This document shows, piece after piece, positions 1 through 10,078 of a stretch of 64,000 nucleotides of DNA (position 1 is its first letter; every line of letters begins with the position of its first letter). The stretch is taken from assembly GCF_000821185.2 (NCBI RefSeq), contig NZ_CP050855.1:434001-498000 (forward strand). The letters are read 5' to 3'. The notes beneath the pieces were generated by a model. The model was not told where the DNA came from. It did no database searches and saw only the letters and a program-made list of their open reading frames with translations. A program made the translations under genes and the position numbers. This DNA comes from Serratia symbiotica. GTDB lineage: Bacteria; Pseudomonadota; Gammaproteobacteria; Enterobacterales; Enterobacteriaceae.

Positions 1-1
1 C

Positions 2-1978
2 CGCCTGAGTTTCGATATTCTGGTTCCGGCCGATGCTGTCAACGGCGCACGTATGGGCTACATGGTAGTGGTAGAGCTGACCCAACGCCCGACCCGCCGC
101 ACCAAGGCAGTGGGTAAGATCGTTGAGATCCTCGGTGATAAGATGGGTACCAGCATGGTGGTGGACATCGCACTGCGCACCCATGAGATCCCGCATAATT
201 GGCCCCCTCAGGTAGCAGCACAGGTGGCTGATCTCAGCGAACAGGTGCCGGAAGTGGCCAAGAAAGGCCGGGTTGATCTACGTAAGCTGCCATTGGTTAC
301 CATTGATGGTGAAGATGCACGCGACTTTGATGATGCGGTTTACTGCGAGAAGAAACGCGGCGGCGGCTGGCGCTTATGGGTGGCGATTGCCGATGTTAGC
401 TATTATGTGCGTCCGCGCACCGCGCTGGATGATGAGGCGCGCAACCGCGCCACATCGGTATACTTTCCATCGCAGGTGATCCCGATGCTGCCGGAGGTGC
501 TGTCCAACGGGCTATGCTCCCTCAACCCACAGGTCGATCGCTTGTGCATGGTGTGCGAGATGACCCTTTCCGCCCAAGGGCGGCTTTCGACGGCCAAGTT
601 CTACGAAGCGGTGATGAGTTCCCACGCGCGTTTAACCTACAACAAGGTCTGGCGCATTTTGCAGGGCGATCAGGCACTGCGTGAGCATTATCATCCGCTG
701 GTCAAACATCTGGAAGAATTGTATGCGATGTACCACGTGTTGGATCAGGCGCGCGCTGAGCGCGGCGGCATCGCCTTCGAAACCGAAGAAGCCAAGTTCA
801 TCTTCAATGCCGAACGCCGCATTGAACGCGTTGAGCCGACAGTGCGTAACGATGCCCACAAGTTGATCGAAGAATGCATGATCATGGCTAACGTTGCCGC
901 TGCGCGCTTTGTCGAGAAGCATAACGAGCCAGCGCTGTTCCGCGTCCACGATCGCCCAAGCGACGATCACATCTCCGCATTGCGCAGTGTGCTGAGCGAA
1001 CTGGGGCTGACGCTGGGTGGCGGCAATAAACCGCAGCCGAAAGATTACGCCACATTGATGGATGAAGTTGCCGAACGTCCCGATCATGAAATGCTGCAAA
1101 CCATGTTACTGCGTTCGATGAAACAGGCGATTTATGATCCGGAAAACCGTGGTCACTTTGGTTTGGCGCTGGCTTCTTACGGCCACTTTACCTCGCCAAT
1201 CCGCCGTTACCCGGATTTGGCGTTACACCGTGCTATCAAATACCAGTTGGCCAAAGAGCATGGTGAATTGAAAGAGCGTTGGACACCAACTGGCGGCTGG
1301 CACAGCGAATTTGAAGAGATGTTGCAGTTAGGTGCGCATTGCTCAATGGCCGAACGTCGTGCAGACGAAGCAACGCGCAACGTTGCCGACTGGCTGAAGT
1401 GCGACTATATGCAGGATCACGTTGGTGCCGTGTTCAGTGGCATCATCGCCAGCGTAACCGGCTTCGGTTTCTTTGTGCGCCTAAACGATCTGTTCATCGA
1501 TGGCCTGGTACACGTATCGTCGCTGGATAATGATTATTATCGCTACGATAATATCGGCCAACGTCTTATCGGCGAATCCTCTGGCGTGGTTTACCGTCTG
1601 GGTGATACGGTGGAAATCCGTGTTGAAGCGGTGCATATGGACGAACGCAAGATCGATTTCGCACTGGTCTCCAGCAGCCGCAAACCCCGTGGCGCTGGCA
1701 AAACCGAACGCGATCGTGCCAAGAACGGCGGCCAACGCACTCTGCGCGATGGTACTGGGGCTGGCGCAGTGCGTGCTCAAACGCAGCGCAAACGTCGTGG
1801 CGGCAAACCGCCGGCCAACTTTGAGCCGGACAGCACCTTCCGCAAAGACGGCGACAAGCCCGCCGACACAGTGAAGAAGGACAAAAAGACCAAGGTCAAG
1901 AAAGCGTCGGACAAAACCCGGAAAATAGCGGCGGCGACCAAAGCCAAGCGAGCGACCAAGAAGAAAGGTGCCGAATAG
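2..1978 (+). CDS. rnr: Ribonuclease R, 5' end outside window
   Basis: 3'-to-5' processive exoribonuclease that degrades structured RNA and helps process rRNA and tmRNA in the cytoplasm. The reading frame is open from base 2, so the gene starts upstream; about 658 residues are visible where the family has about 810, so the N-terminal HTH/cold-shock part is missing. Seen: the RNB catalytic core with [13 protein letters not shown], whose acidic residues bind the catalytic metals; the [11 protein letters not shown] signature; a C-terminal S1 RNA-binding domain ([19 protein letters not shown]); and a lysine-rich tail typical of enterobacterial RNase R. It is followed by rlmB after 65 bases, as in most Enterobacterales. 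Confidence 0.98.
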   Translation, partial: RLSFDILVPADAVNGARMGYMVVVELTQRPTRRTKAVGKIVEILGDKMGTSMVVDIALRTHEIPHNWPPQVAAQVADLSEQVPEVAKKGRVDLRKLPLVTIDGEDARDFDDAVYCEKKRGGGWRLWVAIADVSYYVRPRTALDDEARNRATSVYFPSQVIPMLPEVLSNGLCSLNPQVDRLCMVCEMTLSAQGRLSTAKFYEAVMSSHARLTYNKVWRILQGDQALREHYHPLVKHLEELYAMYHVLDQARAERGGIAFETEEAKFIFNAERRIERVEPTVRNDAHKLIEECMIMANVAAARFVEKHNEPALFRVHDRPSDDHISALRSVLSELGLTLGGGNKPQPKDYATLMDEVAERPDHEMLQTMLLRSMKQAIYDPENRGHFGLALASYGHFTSPIRRYPDLALHRAIKYQLAKEHGELKERWTPTGGWHSEFEEMLQLGAHCSMAERRADEATRNVADWLKCDYMQDHVGAVFSGIIASVTGFGFFVRLNDLFIDGLVHVSSLDNDYYRYDNIGQRLIGESSGVVYRLGDTVEIRVEAVHMDERKIDFALVSSSRKPRGAGKTERDRAKNGGQRTLRDGTGAGAVRAQTQRKRRGGKPPANFEPDSTFRKDGDKPADTVKKDKKTKVKKASDKTRKIAAATKAKRATKKKGAE

Positions 1979-2043
1979 GTTTAACCTATCGCACCTCATT
2001 ATCATCGGCTGGCGTATGCCAGCCGCACAGTGAAAAGATCATC

Positions 2044-2811
2044 ATGAGCGAAATTATTTACGGCATCCACGCTGTTAAAGCCCTGTTGGAGCGCGACCCG
2101 CAACGCTTTCTGGAAGTGTTCATCCTCAAAGGACGTGGTGACCGTCGTCTACAACCACTGATCACTGAGCTGGAAACGACAGGCCTTGCCGTTCAGGTAG
2201 CGAGCCGCCAGTGGTTGGATGAGAAGGTTGAGGGCGCAGTGCATCAGGGGATTATCGCCAGGGTGCGCGAAGGGCGGAAGCCACAAGAAAACGACCTGCC
2301 AGCGTTGTTGGAAAGCGTTGATACGCCATTCTTGCTGGTGCTGGACGGCGTGACCGACCCACATAACCTCGGGGCTTGCCTACGCAGCGCTGATGCCGCT
2401 GGCGTGCATGCGGTGATTGTGCCGCGTGACCGTTCCGCCCAATTGAATGCTACTGCCAAAAAAGTGGCTTGCGGCGCAGCAGAGAACGTGCCGCTGATCC
2501 GCGTCACCAACTTGGTGCGCACCCTGCGTTTGCTACAGGAAATGAACGTATGGGTCGTAGGCACCGCTGGCGAAGCCGACCATACGCTGTATCAGAGTAA
2601 AATGACCGGCCCGATGGCGCTGGTGATGGGGGCGGAAGGCGAAGGCATGCGCCGTCTGACGCGTGAGCACTGCGACGAGTTGATCAGTATTCCAATGGCT
2701 GGCATGGTCTCCTCACTGAACGTCTCGGTCGCTACCGGCATCTGCCTGTTTGAAGCGGTGCGCCAGCGCCTTTGCTCCCCTGGCGGCCTTAAGGTTGGTG
2801 AAAAACCGTAA
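2044..2811 (+). CDS. rlmB: 23S rRNA (guanosine-2'-O)-methyltransferase RlmB
   Basis: SAM-dependent SPOUT methyltransferase that modifies G2251 in the 23S rRNA P-loop. The 255-residue protein has an N-terminal rRNA-binding domain (start [19 protein letters not shown]) and a SpoU/TrmH catalytic domain with the three family motifs: [13 protein letters not shown] near residue 110, [11 protein letters not shown] near residue 195 and [18 protein letters not shown] near residue 220, which form the knotted SAM site. It is a few residues longer at the C-terminus than the E. coli protein (243). It lies close behind rnr and is probably co-transcribed with it. Confidence 0.97.
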   Translation: MSEIIYGIHAVKALLERDPQRFLEVFILKGRGDRRLQPLITELETTGLAVQVASRQWLDEKVEGAVHQGIIARVREGRKPQENDLPALLESVDTPFLLVLDGVTDPHNLGACLRSADAAGVHAVIVPRDRSAQLNATAKKVACGAAENVPLIRVTNLVRTLRLLQEMNVWVVGTAGEADHTLYQSKMTGPMALVMGAEGEGMRRLTREHCDELISIPMAGMVSSLNVSVATGICLFEAVRQRLCSPGGLKVGEKP

Positions 2812-2892
2812 AATCAAAGGTGGGAGGGAGACAGCAAATGGCGCACTTTCTACCATTTACTCCCATTCCGATGAATAAATCCCACGCGGTTC

Positions 2893-2921
2893 TTGAGTTT
2901 CTTATCCTACGCCAGTATGAT
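2893..2921 (+). promoter_or_regulatory. Predicted sigma-70 promoter of the rpsF operon
   Basis: TTGAGT (2893-2898) and TATGAT (2916-2921) are separated by exactly 17 bases and lie about 100 bases before rpsF. This spacing and the match to the sigma-70 consensus make it the likely promoter of rpsF-priB-rpsR-rplI. Confidence 0.6.
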
Positions 2922-2944
2922 TACGCGTCATTTTTCAGCCGTAC

Positions 2945-3020
2945 ACTAAACACGTTCCTTGCTTCCATGGGCTGCGGCTGACCCTGACAGGAGGCTGAAT
3001 AATCCGTAAGGAGCAATTCG
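2945..3020 (+). promoter_or_regulatory. rpsF leader, candidate S6:S18 autoregulatory RNA
   Basis: The leader just before rpsF contains a G/C-rich stem-forming stretch (ccatgggctgcggctgaccc and gaggctgaataatccg) ending in the ribosome binding site aaggag. In Enterobacterales the rpsF leader RNA is bound by the S6-S18 protein complex, which represses its own operon. Assignment rests on position and on remembered similarity to the E. coli leader; the fold was not computed. Confidence 0.45.
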
Positions 3021-3419
3021 ATGCGTCATTACGAAATCGTTTTTATGGTCCATCCTGACCAAAGCGAACAGGTTCCGGGCATGATCGAGCGTTACAGTGC
3101 TACCATCACTAACGCGCAAGGTCAGGTTCACCGTCTGGAAGACTGGGGCCGCCGTCAACTGGCTTACCCGATCAACAAACTGCACAAAGCTCACTACGTT
3201 CTGCTGAACGTTGAAGCTCCGCAGGAAGCGATCGATGAGCTGGAAACTAACTTCCGCTTCAACGACGCCGTTATCCGCAGCATGGTTATGCGCGTTAAGC
3301 ACGCGGTAACTGAAGCATCTCCGATGGTGAAAGCGAAAGATGAACGTCGTGGCGACCGCCGCGAAGACTTCGCTAATGAAACCGCAGATGATGTAGATGC
3401 TGGGGATTCTGAAGAGTAA
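3021..3419 (+). CDS. rpsF: 30S ribosomal protein S6
   Basis: Primary 30S protein that binds 16S rRNA as a heterodimer with S18. The 132-residue sequence starts [20 protein letters not shown], the canonical S6 N-terminus, and ends in the acidic tail GDSEE; tails of this kind are trimmed or extended by glutamate in related bacteria. Strong ribosome binding site (taaggag) six bases before the ATG. First gene of the S6-PriB-S18-L9 operon. Confidence 0.98.
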   Translation: MRHYEIVFMVHPDQSEQVPGMIERYSATITNAQGQVHRLEDWGRRQLAYPINKLHKAHYVLLNVEAPQEAIDELETNFRFNDAVIRSMVMRVKHAVTEASPMVKAKDERRGDRREDFANETADDVDAGDSEE

Positions 3420-3427
3420 TTGCCACC

Positions 3428-3977
<550 letters not shown>

Positions 3978-4016
3978 TCGGCCACTGTCCATTAACGACT
4001 TTGAGAGGATAAGGTA

Positions 4017-4469
4017 ATGCAAGTTATTCTGCTTGATAAAGTAGCAAACCTGGGCAGCCTGGGTGATCAAGTTAACGTTAAAGCGGGCTATGCCCGTAAC
4101 TTCCTGGTACCACAGGGCAAAGCTGTTCCTGCTACCAAGAAAAACGTAGAGTTCTTCGAAGCACGCCGTGCTGAATTGGAAGCCAAACTGGCTGACGTTA
4201 TGGCCGCCGCTGTTGTTCGTGCAACCAAGATCAACGAACTGTTAACAGTCACTATCGCGTCTAAAGCAGGCGAAGAAGGTAAGTTGTTCGGCTCTATCGG
4301 CACCCGCGACATTGCTGACGCAGTGACTGCGGCTGGCGTTGAAGTAGCCAAGAGCGAAGTTCGTCTGCCGAACGGCGTTCTGCGTACTACTGGCGAGCAC
4401 GAAGTGCACTTCCAAGTACACAGCGACGTGTTCGCACAACTGAATGTAGTAGTGGTTGCGGAAGCGTAA
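4017..4469 (+). CDS. rplI: 50S ribosomal protein L9
   Basis: 23S rRNA-binding protein at the base of the L1 stalk that helps keep the reading frame. 150 residues with the classic start [21 protein letters not shown], the long connecting helix rich in A/K/E and the C-terminal domain. Last gene of the operon; a strong terminator follows. Confidence 0.98.
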   Translation: MQVILLDKVANLGSLGDQVNVKAGYARNFLVPQGKAVPATKKNVEFFEARRAELEAKLADVMAAAVVRATKINELLTVTIASKAGEEGKLFGSIGTRDIADAVTAAGVEVAKSEVRLPNGVLRTTGEHEVHFQVHSDVFAQLNVVVVAEA

Positions 4470-4490
4470 TAACGCGGCTGTAACCCAGTT

Positions 4491-4523
4491 AAAACGCCAG
4501 CCTTGCGCTGGCGTTTTGCTTTT
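4491..4523 (+). terminator. Rho-independent terminator after rplI
   Basis: Perfect 10-bp stem aaaacgccag / ctggcgtttt around a ccttgcg loop, followed by gctttt. Ends the S6-PriB-S18-L9 operon. Confidence 0.85.
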
Positions 4524-4601
4524 CTGCACCCGGAAAAACACCTTACTCTGTGGCTGGATGTGCACGAGAGCTGCATATCATGTGGTGTTGCGTGACTTGC
4601 T

Positions 4602-4866
4602 TTAGCGTTCGTGGTGGCCGCTGTTGCCGGCCTGCCAACGGAACAGCGCCAGTCTGTTGCCCGCAATGGTGACGGACAGCGTGTTGCTCGTGCCGTGGGC
4701 GTCACGTTCGATACGCGCTTCCTGGACAGCTTGCATATTGCTGAGTGGCTTGTCGTTGCCTTTCACTTGGCCATAGCGAACACTTCATTCACTGGCAGCT
4801 TGTTGTTGCGGAATAGTTACGCCAGCGTTTGGCCGGGATGAATAGAGTAACGCTGCCTGGTGCCAA
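4602..4866 (-). pseudogene. ytfB: Decayed ytfB (OapA-like cell-division protein), C-terminal part
   Basis: Read on the minus strand, the frames give QRYSIHPGQTLA, a stop, LFRNNKLPVNEVFAMAK, a shift, then VKGNDKPLSNMQAV and a C-terminus ending GHHER. This is the LysM-like OapA domain of YtfB, a membrane-anchored glycan-binding protein linked to cell division. In E. coli ytfB occupies this place (between rplI and fklB, opposite strand). One stop codon and one frameshift are visible, and the N-terminal membrane part is gone; a small inverted-repeat element begins six bases beyond the surviving 5' end. Confidence 0.75.
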
Positions 4867-4871
4867 TAGGC

Positions 4872-5023
4872 TTAGAACCTATCTCCTTAGGCTGTTTTAA
4901 TTGCCATTTTGAACCTGGGCAGTGCTCACCGTCCTTACGTACTCCCTTTAAGGCTCCAGTTGTTGCGTGCTGTCCTGGGCCTAACTGGCTGTAACAATGT
5001 ACGCCTACTGGGATAGGTTCTAA
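4872..5023. repeat. 152-bp element with perfect 12-bp terminal inverted repeats (MITE-like)
   Basis: The ends are TTAGAACCTATC and its exact complement GATAGGTTCTAA. Written as TA-GAACCTATC...GATAGGTTC-TA, it has the form of a non-coding element that duplicated a TA target. It has no open frame of note. It sits between the broken ytfB and the fklB promoter region and may have taken part in the deletion of ytfB's N-terminus. Confidence 0.6.
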
Positions 5024-5176
5024 AGTGGAAGGTTGATTACCGCAGGTTCTGGGCTAACAAAAAGTCACGGTTTCCTGTTTTACGGCAAAAGACAACATTC
5101 GCCATACAAGATTTACCCAGCTTTCCTGCGCTGTTATGCTGCGTTCTCGACTTTTTACAGACTTGAGGAAAACCCC

Positions 5177-5797
5177 ATGACAACCCCTTCTTTTGACAGC
5201 GTTGAGACGCAAGCAAGTTACGGGATTGGTTTACAGGTCGGCCAGCAGTTGCAAGAGTCCGGTTTGGAAGGTTTACAACCAGAAGCTTTGTTGGCGGGTT
5301 TGCGTGACGCGCTAGAAGGGAATGTTCCGGTTGTTCCGGTTGACGTAGTGCACCGTGCGCTGCGTGAAATCCACGAACGTGCGGACGCTGTGCGCTGTGA
5401 ACGCCAGCAGACAATGGCCGCTGAAGGCCAGCAGTTTCTGGATGAAAACGCCAAGCGTGATGACGTGACGCTGACCGAATCCGGTTTGCAGTTTTCCGTA
5501 TTGCAGCAGGGCAATGGCCCGATCCCATCCCGTCAGGATCGCGTGCGTGTGCATTACACCGGTCGTCTGACCAATGGCGATGTATTTGACAGCTCCATTG
5601 AACGTGGCCAGCCAGCGGAATTCCCGGTCAGCGGCGTGATTCCAGGCTGGATCGAAGCGTTGACTCTGATGCCGGTCGGCTCCAAATGGCAGCTCTATAT
5701 CCCGCACACCCTAGCCTACGGCGAACGTGGTGCTGGCGCATCCATTCCGCCCTTCAGCACGCTAGTTTTTGACGTCGAACTGCTGGAAATTCTGTAA
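5177..5797 (+). CDS. fklB: FKBP-type peptidyl-prolyl cis-trans isomerase FklB
   Basis: Catalyses proline isomerisation during protein folding. The ATG at 5177, preceded by tgagga, gives 206 residues starting [20 protein letters not shown], the same length and start as E. coli FklB (FKBP22); the longer upstream frame is not conserved. N-terminal helical dimerisation part (about 1-95), then the FKBP domain with [18 protein letters not shown], the VIPGWIEAL active-site loop and [14 protein letters not shown]. Confidence 0.97.
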   Translation: MTTPSFDSVETQASYGIGLQVGQQLQESGLEGLQPEALLAGLRDALEGNVPVVPVDVVHRALREIHERADAVRCERQQTMAAEGQQFLDENAKRDDVTLTESGLQFSVLQQGNGPIPSRQDRVRVHYTGRLTNGDVFDSSIERGQPAEFPVSGVIPGWIEALTLMPVGSKWQLYIPHTLAYGERGAGASIPPFSTLVFDVELLEIL

Positions 5798-6134
5798 TTC
5801 GTTACAGCCTTGATCAAGGGTACTTTTCAGCGCCTTCTTTTTACCCGGTGGGCCGTCAACGCGCGTTCTTCAAAATGAGCATCATGAAGCGGGTAATAAA
5901 TATATTCTGTAGACAAAATGACCTCATGGCCCCTTGAATGGAAAGCGGCCATCGATGCGCAGTGGCAGAAATTTAGCGGCAGGGCATGCTGTGTTTGCCG
6001 GTGGAGGAATTTCTCGCTGTATACGATTTTACCGTGGGTGAGCTGATTGGGATGGATATTTGGCGTAAAAAAAACTAGTCTGCTAACAGAGACAAAGGAA
6101 CATTTCCCATTGAACTGCTTATCTGAGGTGCATG
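5798..6134. other. Intergenic region fklB-cysQ, no recognisable gene
   Basis: 337 bases without a frame I can assign. Short peptide-like stretches (EWKAAIDAQWQKFSG, LIGMDIW) interrupted by stops suggest the eroded remains of a gene, but none was recognised. In E. coli cycA and several ytf genes lie between fklB and cysQ; here they are absent. Confidence 0.4.
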
Positions 6135-6875
6135 ATGCTGGCGCAAATTTGCCAACTGTCCCGCGCGGCGGGGGCGGCGATTATGGCGGTATATGACGGT
6201 GAACAACCGCTTAATATTGAACAAAAAAAAGACCATTCACCGGTCACCACGGCCGATTTGGCAGCACATCACATCATCAAATGCGGCCTAGCAGCGTTGA
6301 CGCCAGAGGTGCCTTTGCTGTCGGAAGAAGATCCGCCAGCTTGGGAAGAGCGCCAGAACTGGGCGCGTTACTGGCTGGTTGATCCGTTGGACGGCACCAA
6401 GGAGTTTCTGCACCGCAACGGCGAATTCACCGTTAATATCGCGTTGATTGAACATGGTGAAGCGGTGATGGGGGTGGTGTATGCGCCGGCGATCGACGTG
6501 CTGTATCTGGCGGAAGGTAACAACGCCTGGAAAGAAGAGAAAGGGCAGCGTAAGCCGATTACTGTTAGTAATGCCCAGCCGCCGCTGGTGGTAGTGAGCC
6601 GCTCGCATATTGATGATGAATTGAAGGACTATCTGAATCAGCTTGGTGAGCATCAGACCATTGCCGTCGGTTCATCGCTAAAGTTTTGCTTGGTGGCGGA
6701 AGGTAAGGCGCAGCTCTACCCACGCTTTGGGCCGACCAATATCTGGGATACTGCTGCAGGCCACGCGGTTGCCGCCGCCGCTGGGGCGCAAATCCACGAT
6801 TGGCAGGGTAAACCTTTGATCTATGCCCCGCGAGAATCCCTTCTTAACCCCGGCTTTCGGGTATCGCTGTTCTGA
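6135..6875 (+). CDS. cysQ: 3'(2'),5'-bisphosphate nucleotidase CysQ
   Basis: Inositol-monophosphatase-fold enzyme that hydrolyses 3'-phosphoadenosine 5'-phosphate (PAP) to AMP, removing a toxic by-product of sulfate assimilation. 246 residues from the second of two adjacent ATGs (6132, 6135); 6135 is preferred because of its spacing to gagg and its match to the family length. Motifs: [18 protein letters not shown] (metal-binding DPLDGT) and [15 protein letters not shown]. Mg2+-dependent. Confidence 0.96.
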   Translation: MLAQICQLSRAAGAAIMAVYDGEQPLNIEQKKDHSPVTTADLAAHHIIKCGLAALTPEVPLLSEEDPPAWEERQNWARYWLVDPLDGTKEFLHRNGEFTVNIALIEHGEAVMGVVYAPAIDVLYLAEGNNAWKEEKGQRKPITVSNAQPPLVVVSRSHIDDELKDYLNQLGEHQTIAVGSSLKFCLVAEGKAQLYPRFGPTNIWDTAAGHAVAAAAGAQIHDWQGKPLIYAPRESLLNPGFRVSLF

Positions 6876-6924
6876 GTTAATCCGCCAAAAGCGAGTGCAT
6901 ATTACCCTTTGCTGCACCGCTTCC

Positions 6925-7490
6925 GGCGTCATGGTTTCATATTTAGCCAGTTGGAGTGCTCTGGCCGGGTTTTGGCACCTTGCATCACCGGCGCATCAGG
7001 GGGTTGAGACCTGTACGGTATTTGCGGGCCAGCCAGTGGGCCAGTTTTCAGAACACGACACAATCAATATAGCTGTACACTTTGGCTTTAAAATCAACAA
7101 ACTGATAGAACACAGTCCAGCCTTTTAATTTCCGGTTGAGCATCTCTACCCTGTCGATTCTACTTTCACTGTAATTGCCTGATAACACTGCCGTCAGTAA
7201 CGCTGCGAAGTTTCTGGCTTTGGCGCGCGGGATCGTCGAGACCACTCGCATATTGCCGTAGTGGCAACGTTTACGAATGATCCGATGGCCCAGAAAGACA
7301 AATCCATCATTGACATGGGTAATTTTGGTTTTCTCCATGTTCAATCTGAGTTTCAGGCTCTCCTCGAGTACGCTTCAGCACTCCTCCCTGATGGCTTCCG
7401 CCTGTGACTTGGTGCCTTTGACGATGAGTGCGAAGTCATCGGCATACCGGCAGTAGGCAACGTCGGGTTGCCATCGACATTCGATAGTCT
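6925..7490 (-). pseudogene. Group II intron reverse transcriptase/maturase remnant
   Basis: On the minus strand the frame reads RWQPDVAYCRYADDFALIVKG (split here by analysis, YADD being the polymerase metal-binding motif), a stop, then LNMEKTKITHVNDGFVFLGH and further maturase (domain X) sequence, a stop after YIDCVVF, and HWLARKYRTGLNPLMRR. Thus the palm-C-terminal half of a group II intron-encoded protein survives with at least three stops. The 5' half and the ribozyme could not be identified. Boundaries are approximate. Confidence 0.7.
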
Positions 7491-7921
7491 GTTTTCATAT
7501 GTTCACGAAGGCGAAAATATAACCTGACATAGTAAATTTCTGCCAGGTTATATCTGAAGTTTAATTATATTAAATGCAGGTTGTTGATAAGTACGTTCTT
7601 TAAAAAACTATTTTTTACGCCAAAGATTGCATCTAATTCTCTGTTTTTTATTTTGGTTTCAGTAATTATTTTTCCGCGTGCATTTTTCTTGAACTTCATT
7701 GGTGTTTGGTGATATGCAAGACTAAAAATCCGTGAAAAATGTGGCAGAGAGGAAAATTCACAGGCATAACTGATGTCCGTTAAAGATCACTCTGGAGCAA
7801 GGTCGATAGATTCTTTAGCTAATGCGAGTCTTACTTTCCACATCCATTTTATGGATGTGGTTCCATAAAAATGGTTGGAAATACGGAAAAATATCAAAGC
7901 GTGTCTTTCCAGAAATATCTT
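7491..7921. other. A/T-rich gap with two perfect hairpins
   Basis: No coding frame. It holds ATATAACCTG (7517-7526) pairing with CAGGTTATAT (7544-7553), and CCACATCCAT (7838-7847) pairing with ATGGATGTGG (7851-7860). It may include remnants of the group II intron RNA upstream of its reverse transcriptase, but no catalytic domain V was recognised. Confidence 0.4.
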
Positions 7922-8885
7922 GACCCTGTAAATAATTCTGTGTAACTGCCAGCGTATTAAAGGTGATCGCTCAGGCGGTCACCGAACTCGATAATAAAAC
8001 GACTCATCGCCAGCCGCCAGTTCTGGATCGGTATACTCCATTTTTTTGACGCATCCTTGATTGCCAGATAAATCACTTTTCGCACCGAGTCGTCTGTCGG
8101 GAACACTTTGCGCTTCTTGATAGCTGCGCGGATCACGCTGTTCAGCGATTCGATGGCATTCGTCGTGTAGATTGCCTTGCGTATATCGGGTGGATAGCTA
8201 AAGAACGTATTGAGATTTTCCCAGTGTGCACGCCAGCTTTTGCTGATTTGCGGGTATCTGTCGTCCCAGGCCTCCGCGAACTTATCCAGTGCCATCAGCG
8301 CAGCCGCTTCAGTCGGTGCCTGGTAAACCGTTTTCAGCCCGCCTGTGACGGCTTTGTAGTCTTTCCACGCCACGTATTTCAGGCTGTTACGCACCCTATG
8401 GATGATGCACAGCTGGATATGTGTCTGCGGATAGACGCTGTTTATCGCATCCGGGAAGCCCTTCAGACCGTCCACGCAGGCAATCAGTATGTCCTGAAGG
8501 CCACGATTTTTCAGCTCCGCCAGCACATTCAGCCAGAACTTTGCGCCTTCATTTTCGGCTAGCCACATCCCCAGCAACTCTTTCCGGCCTTCAGTGTTGA
8601 TACCCAGTGCCAGGAAAACGGCTTTGTTTATTACGCTGCCATTCTGGCGGACTTTTATGACAATACAGTCCAGATAAACAATGGGATACAGCGTATCCAG
8701 CTGCCGGTTTTGCCACTCAGCAACCTGCTCTTTTACGGCGTCGGTGACCTTAGATATCAGCGTGGGTGACACATCGGCGTCGTACATCTCTTTGAAGGTG
8801 GCGACGATTTCACGCGTGGTCATGCCTTTGGCGTACAGAGATAAATCTGGCTGTCCATCTGCGTAATACGCGTCTGGTTTTTCTT
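7922..8885 (-). mobile_element. IS256-family element, left (transposase 3') part
   Basis: Starts with the terminal inverted repeat GACCCTGTAAATAATTCTG (7922 onward), which matches the complement of the sequence ending at 42731 (GAACCTGTAATTTAAATTG). It ends at the Mu-like prophage junction; the ttctt at 8881-8885 recurs at 42377-42381. The two parts together give about 1.31 kb, the normal size of an IS256-family element. No target duplication is evident at the outer ends of the IS itself. Confidence 0.85.
7957..8877 (-). pseudogene. IS256-family transposase, C-terminal part
   Basis: Mutator-type DDE transposase. The frame from LSLYAKGMTTREIVATFKEM to the C-terminus FGDRLSDHL is open and conserved, with VYLDCIVIKV, CVDGLKGFPDAI and TTNAIESLNSV as expected for the catalytic domain. 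Just upstream a single T is missing (gatttatct where the codons for QILSL need one more base), so the conserved NQTRITQMDSQ continues only in another frame. The preceding 5' part lies 33 kb away, beyond the prophage. The apparent ATG at 8961 lies in phage DNA and is not the real start. Confidence 0.85.
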
Positions 8886-8898
8886 GTGGGGTGGCAAT

Positions 8899-9038
8899 CA
8901 TTTCCGGACTAGTTAGGGAGGTCTGAGATAAGCCCGCAAGCCTTGTATTGTGCGGGTTCATGGATGGTTAAGAGATTCTGGACTATGCTCGGAAAAATGA
9001 GTAAAAAACGATAAAACTGCGTTCTATTCTGGATTCTT
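8899..9038 (+). promoter_or_regulatory. Left-end transposase-binding sites (attL, L1-L3 candidates)
   Basis: Three related sequences occur at 8900-8912 (atttccggactag), 8974-8987 (gattctggactatg) and 9025-9037 (tattctggattct). They match the right-end repeats (aattccggactgt). Mu A binds three such sites at each end. The first lies about 14 bases inside the prophage end, the same distance as at the right end. Confidence 0.7.
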
Positions 9039-9100
9039 ATGATAGGAGTTTAAGAATGTTTAAACGCTCTTTGATGGGTGATTAAAGCTCCACTTCCCAA

Positions 9101-9658
9101 TCACCCGGCTTGCTTACTCACAGGGTGAGTTAAGTCATTTTCTTGACGCTCCTCAAGTGCCCCTTTTTTGGCTTCATGTAATGCAAGTAACCTTTCTTTT
9201 TCCTCTTTAGGAAGTCCTAGTAAAAGCTGGTCTAAATTACCTGGGGCTTCTGTTGTAGATAGGATGCCTCTAGCGCCCTCCCTATGAATCAAACTTATGA
9301 GCGCCTCGATATCATGCCGGTTGAGCGATGAAAAAATCATGTTCCAAGCCATTGCTAGCGGGTCAATGACCTGACTCTCATTTAACACGCTGCACTCAAT
9401 TGATTCTGATTTGACATTTGAAGTTCCAAAAGCTATCCAATCAAGACTTACCTTCTCTTTACTAGCAACAGCTATCATTGCCACGAATGACGGCTCAGTG
9501 CCACGAGTAAGGTAGTTGTTTAAGGTAGAGAACGAAAGCCCCCAATCCTTTGCGGCACCGCGAACGCTGCGCACTCCTATTAGCTTCTTAAGACGGGAGC
9601 GAAAGCTTTCCTTTCGAGTCTCGTCAAAAGCAAATTCATTAGCTTTTCGGTAACCCAT
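9101..9658 (-). CDS. Mu-like phage repressor (HTH)
   Basis: 185 residues, divergent from ner, in the position of the Mu c repressor. The N-terminal half has a helix-turn-helix (VRGAAKDWGLSFSTLNNYL, about residues 33-52) like the DNA-binding domains of Mu-type and CI-type repressors. The C-terminal half is rich in charged residues with LLLGLPKEEKERLLALHEAKK. No peptidase (LexA-like) motif is visible, so induction by RecA cleavage is not supported. Probably keeps the early promoter off and controls its own synthesis. Confidence 0.8.
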   Translation of the reverse strand: MGYRKANEFAFDETRKESFRSRLKKLIGVRSVRGAAKDWGLSFSTLNNYLTRGTEPSFVAMIAVASKEKVSLDWIAFGTSNVKSESIECSVLNESQVIDPLAMAWNMIFSSLNRHDIEALISLIHREGARGILSTTEAPGNLDQLLLGLPKEEKERLLALHEAKKGALEERQENDLTHPVSKQAG

Positions 9659-9738
9659 TTTCTTTTCCTTGTAACCTTTTGATATTAATTGAAAAAGTCA
9701 AATTTAAATCAAGATAATGTAAAAACCGCAAAAGAAAG

Positions 9739-9811
9739 TGGTAAATTTGCTTTACCTCACTCAAATTTGGATCAATACTCTATTCCAACGGATAACCCCA
9801 CGGGATTATCC
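9739..9811. promoter_or_regulatory. Candidate operators in the repressor-ner spacer
   Basis: Between the divergent repressor and ner genes lie two palindromes: GGTAAA-tttgc-TTTACC (9740-9756) and GGATAACCCCACGGGATTATCC (9790-9811, one mismatch per arm, 22 bases in two 10-base arms). Their place fits repressor and Ner binding at the early and repressor promoters. Confidence 0.5.
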
Positions 9812-9838
9812 GCGCGGTTAACTTTACAGGGTAATCGA

Positions 9839-10078
9839 ATGATGAGTAGAAATGAAGTAACACCTGAACAGGATTGGCATCGTATTGATATTGTTGCCGC
9901 CCTTCATAAAGAGGGTCTCACCATGCGTGCTCTCTCCGTTGAAGCGGGTCTAAAGCCGGATACATTGAAAAATGCACTATCTCGCGCTTATCCCAAAGGG
10001 GAACGCATCATAGCGAAAGCGTTAGGAACAGAACCAACACATATCTGGCCCAGCCGTTATATCCGTAAGGCGTCGTGA
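9839..10078 (+). CDS. ner: Ner-like early transcriptional regulator
   Basis: Small DNA-binding protein that in Mu turns down early and repressor transcription. The ATG at 9839 gives 79 residues; DWHRIDIVAALHKEGLTM, the lambda-repressor-like HTH and the C-terminal PKGERIIAKALGTEPTHIWPSRY (given in parts) are hallmark Ner features. A longer frame back to a TTG at 9689 covers the operator region and is rejected. Overlaps the transposase start (GTGA). Confidence 0.9.
   Translation: MMSRNEVTPEQDWHRIDIVAALHKEGLTMRALSVEAGLKPDTLKNALSRAYPKGERIIAKALGTEPTHIWPSRYIRKAS

Noticed and set aside
4611-4841. Plus-strand 76-codon frame after rplI
   Set aside because: It is the antisense of the ytfB remnant, whose conserved protein sequence is readable on the minus strand.
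5033-5176. N-terminal extension of FklB
   Set aside because: Not similar to the family; the ATG at 5177 has the ribosome binding site and gives the conserved length.
9689-9838. N-terminal extension of Ner from a TTG
   Set aside because: Covers the operator region and is not part of the Ner family; ATG 9839 fits.
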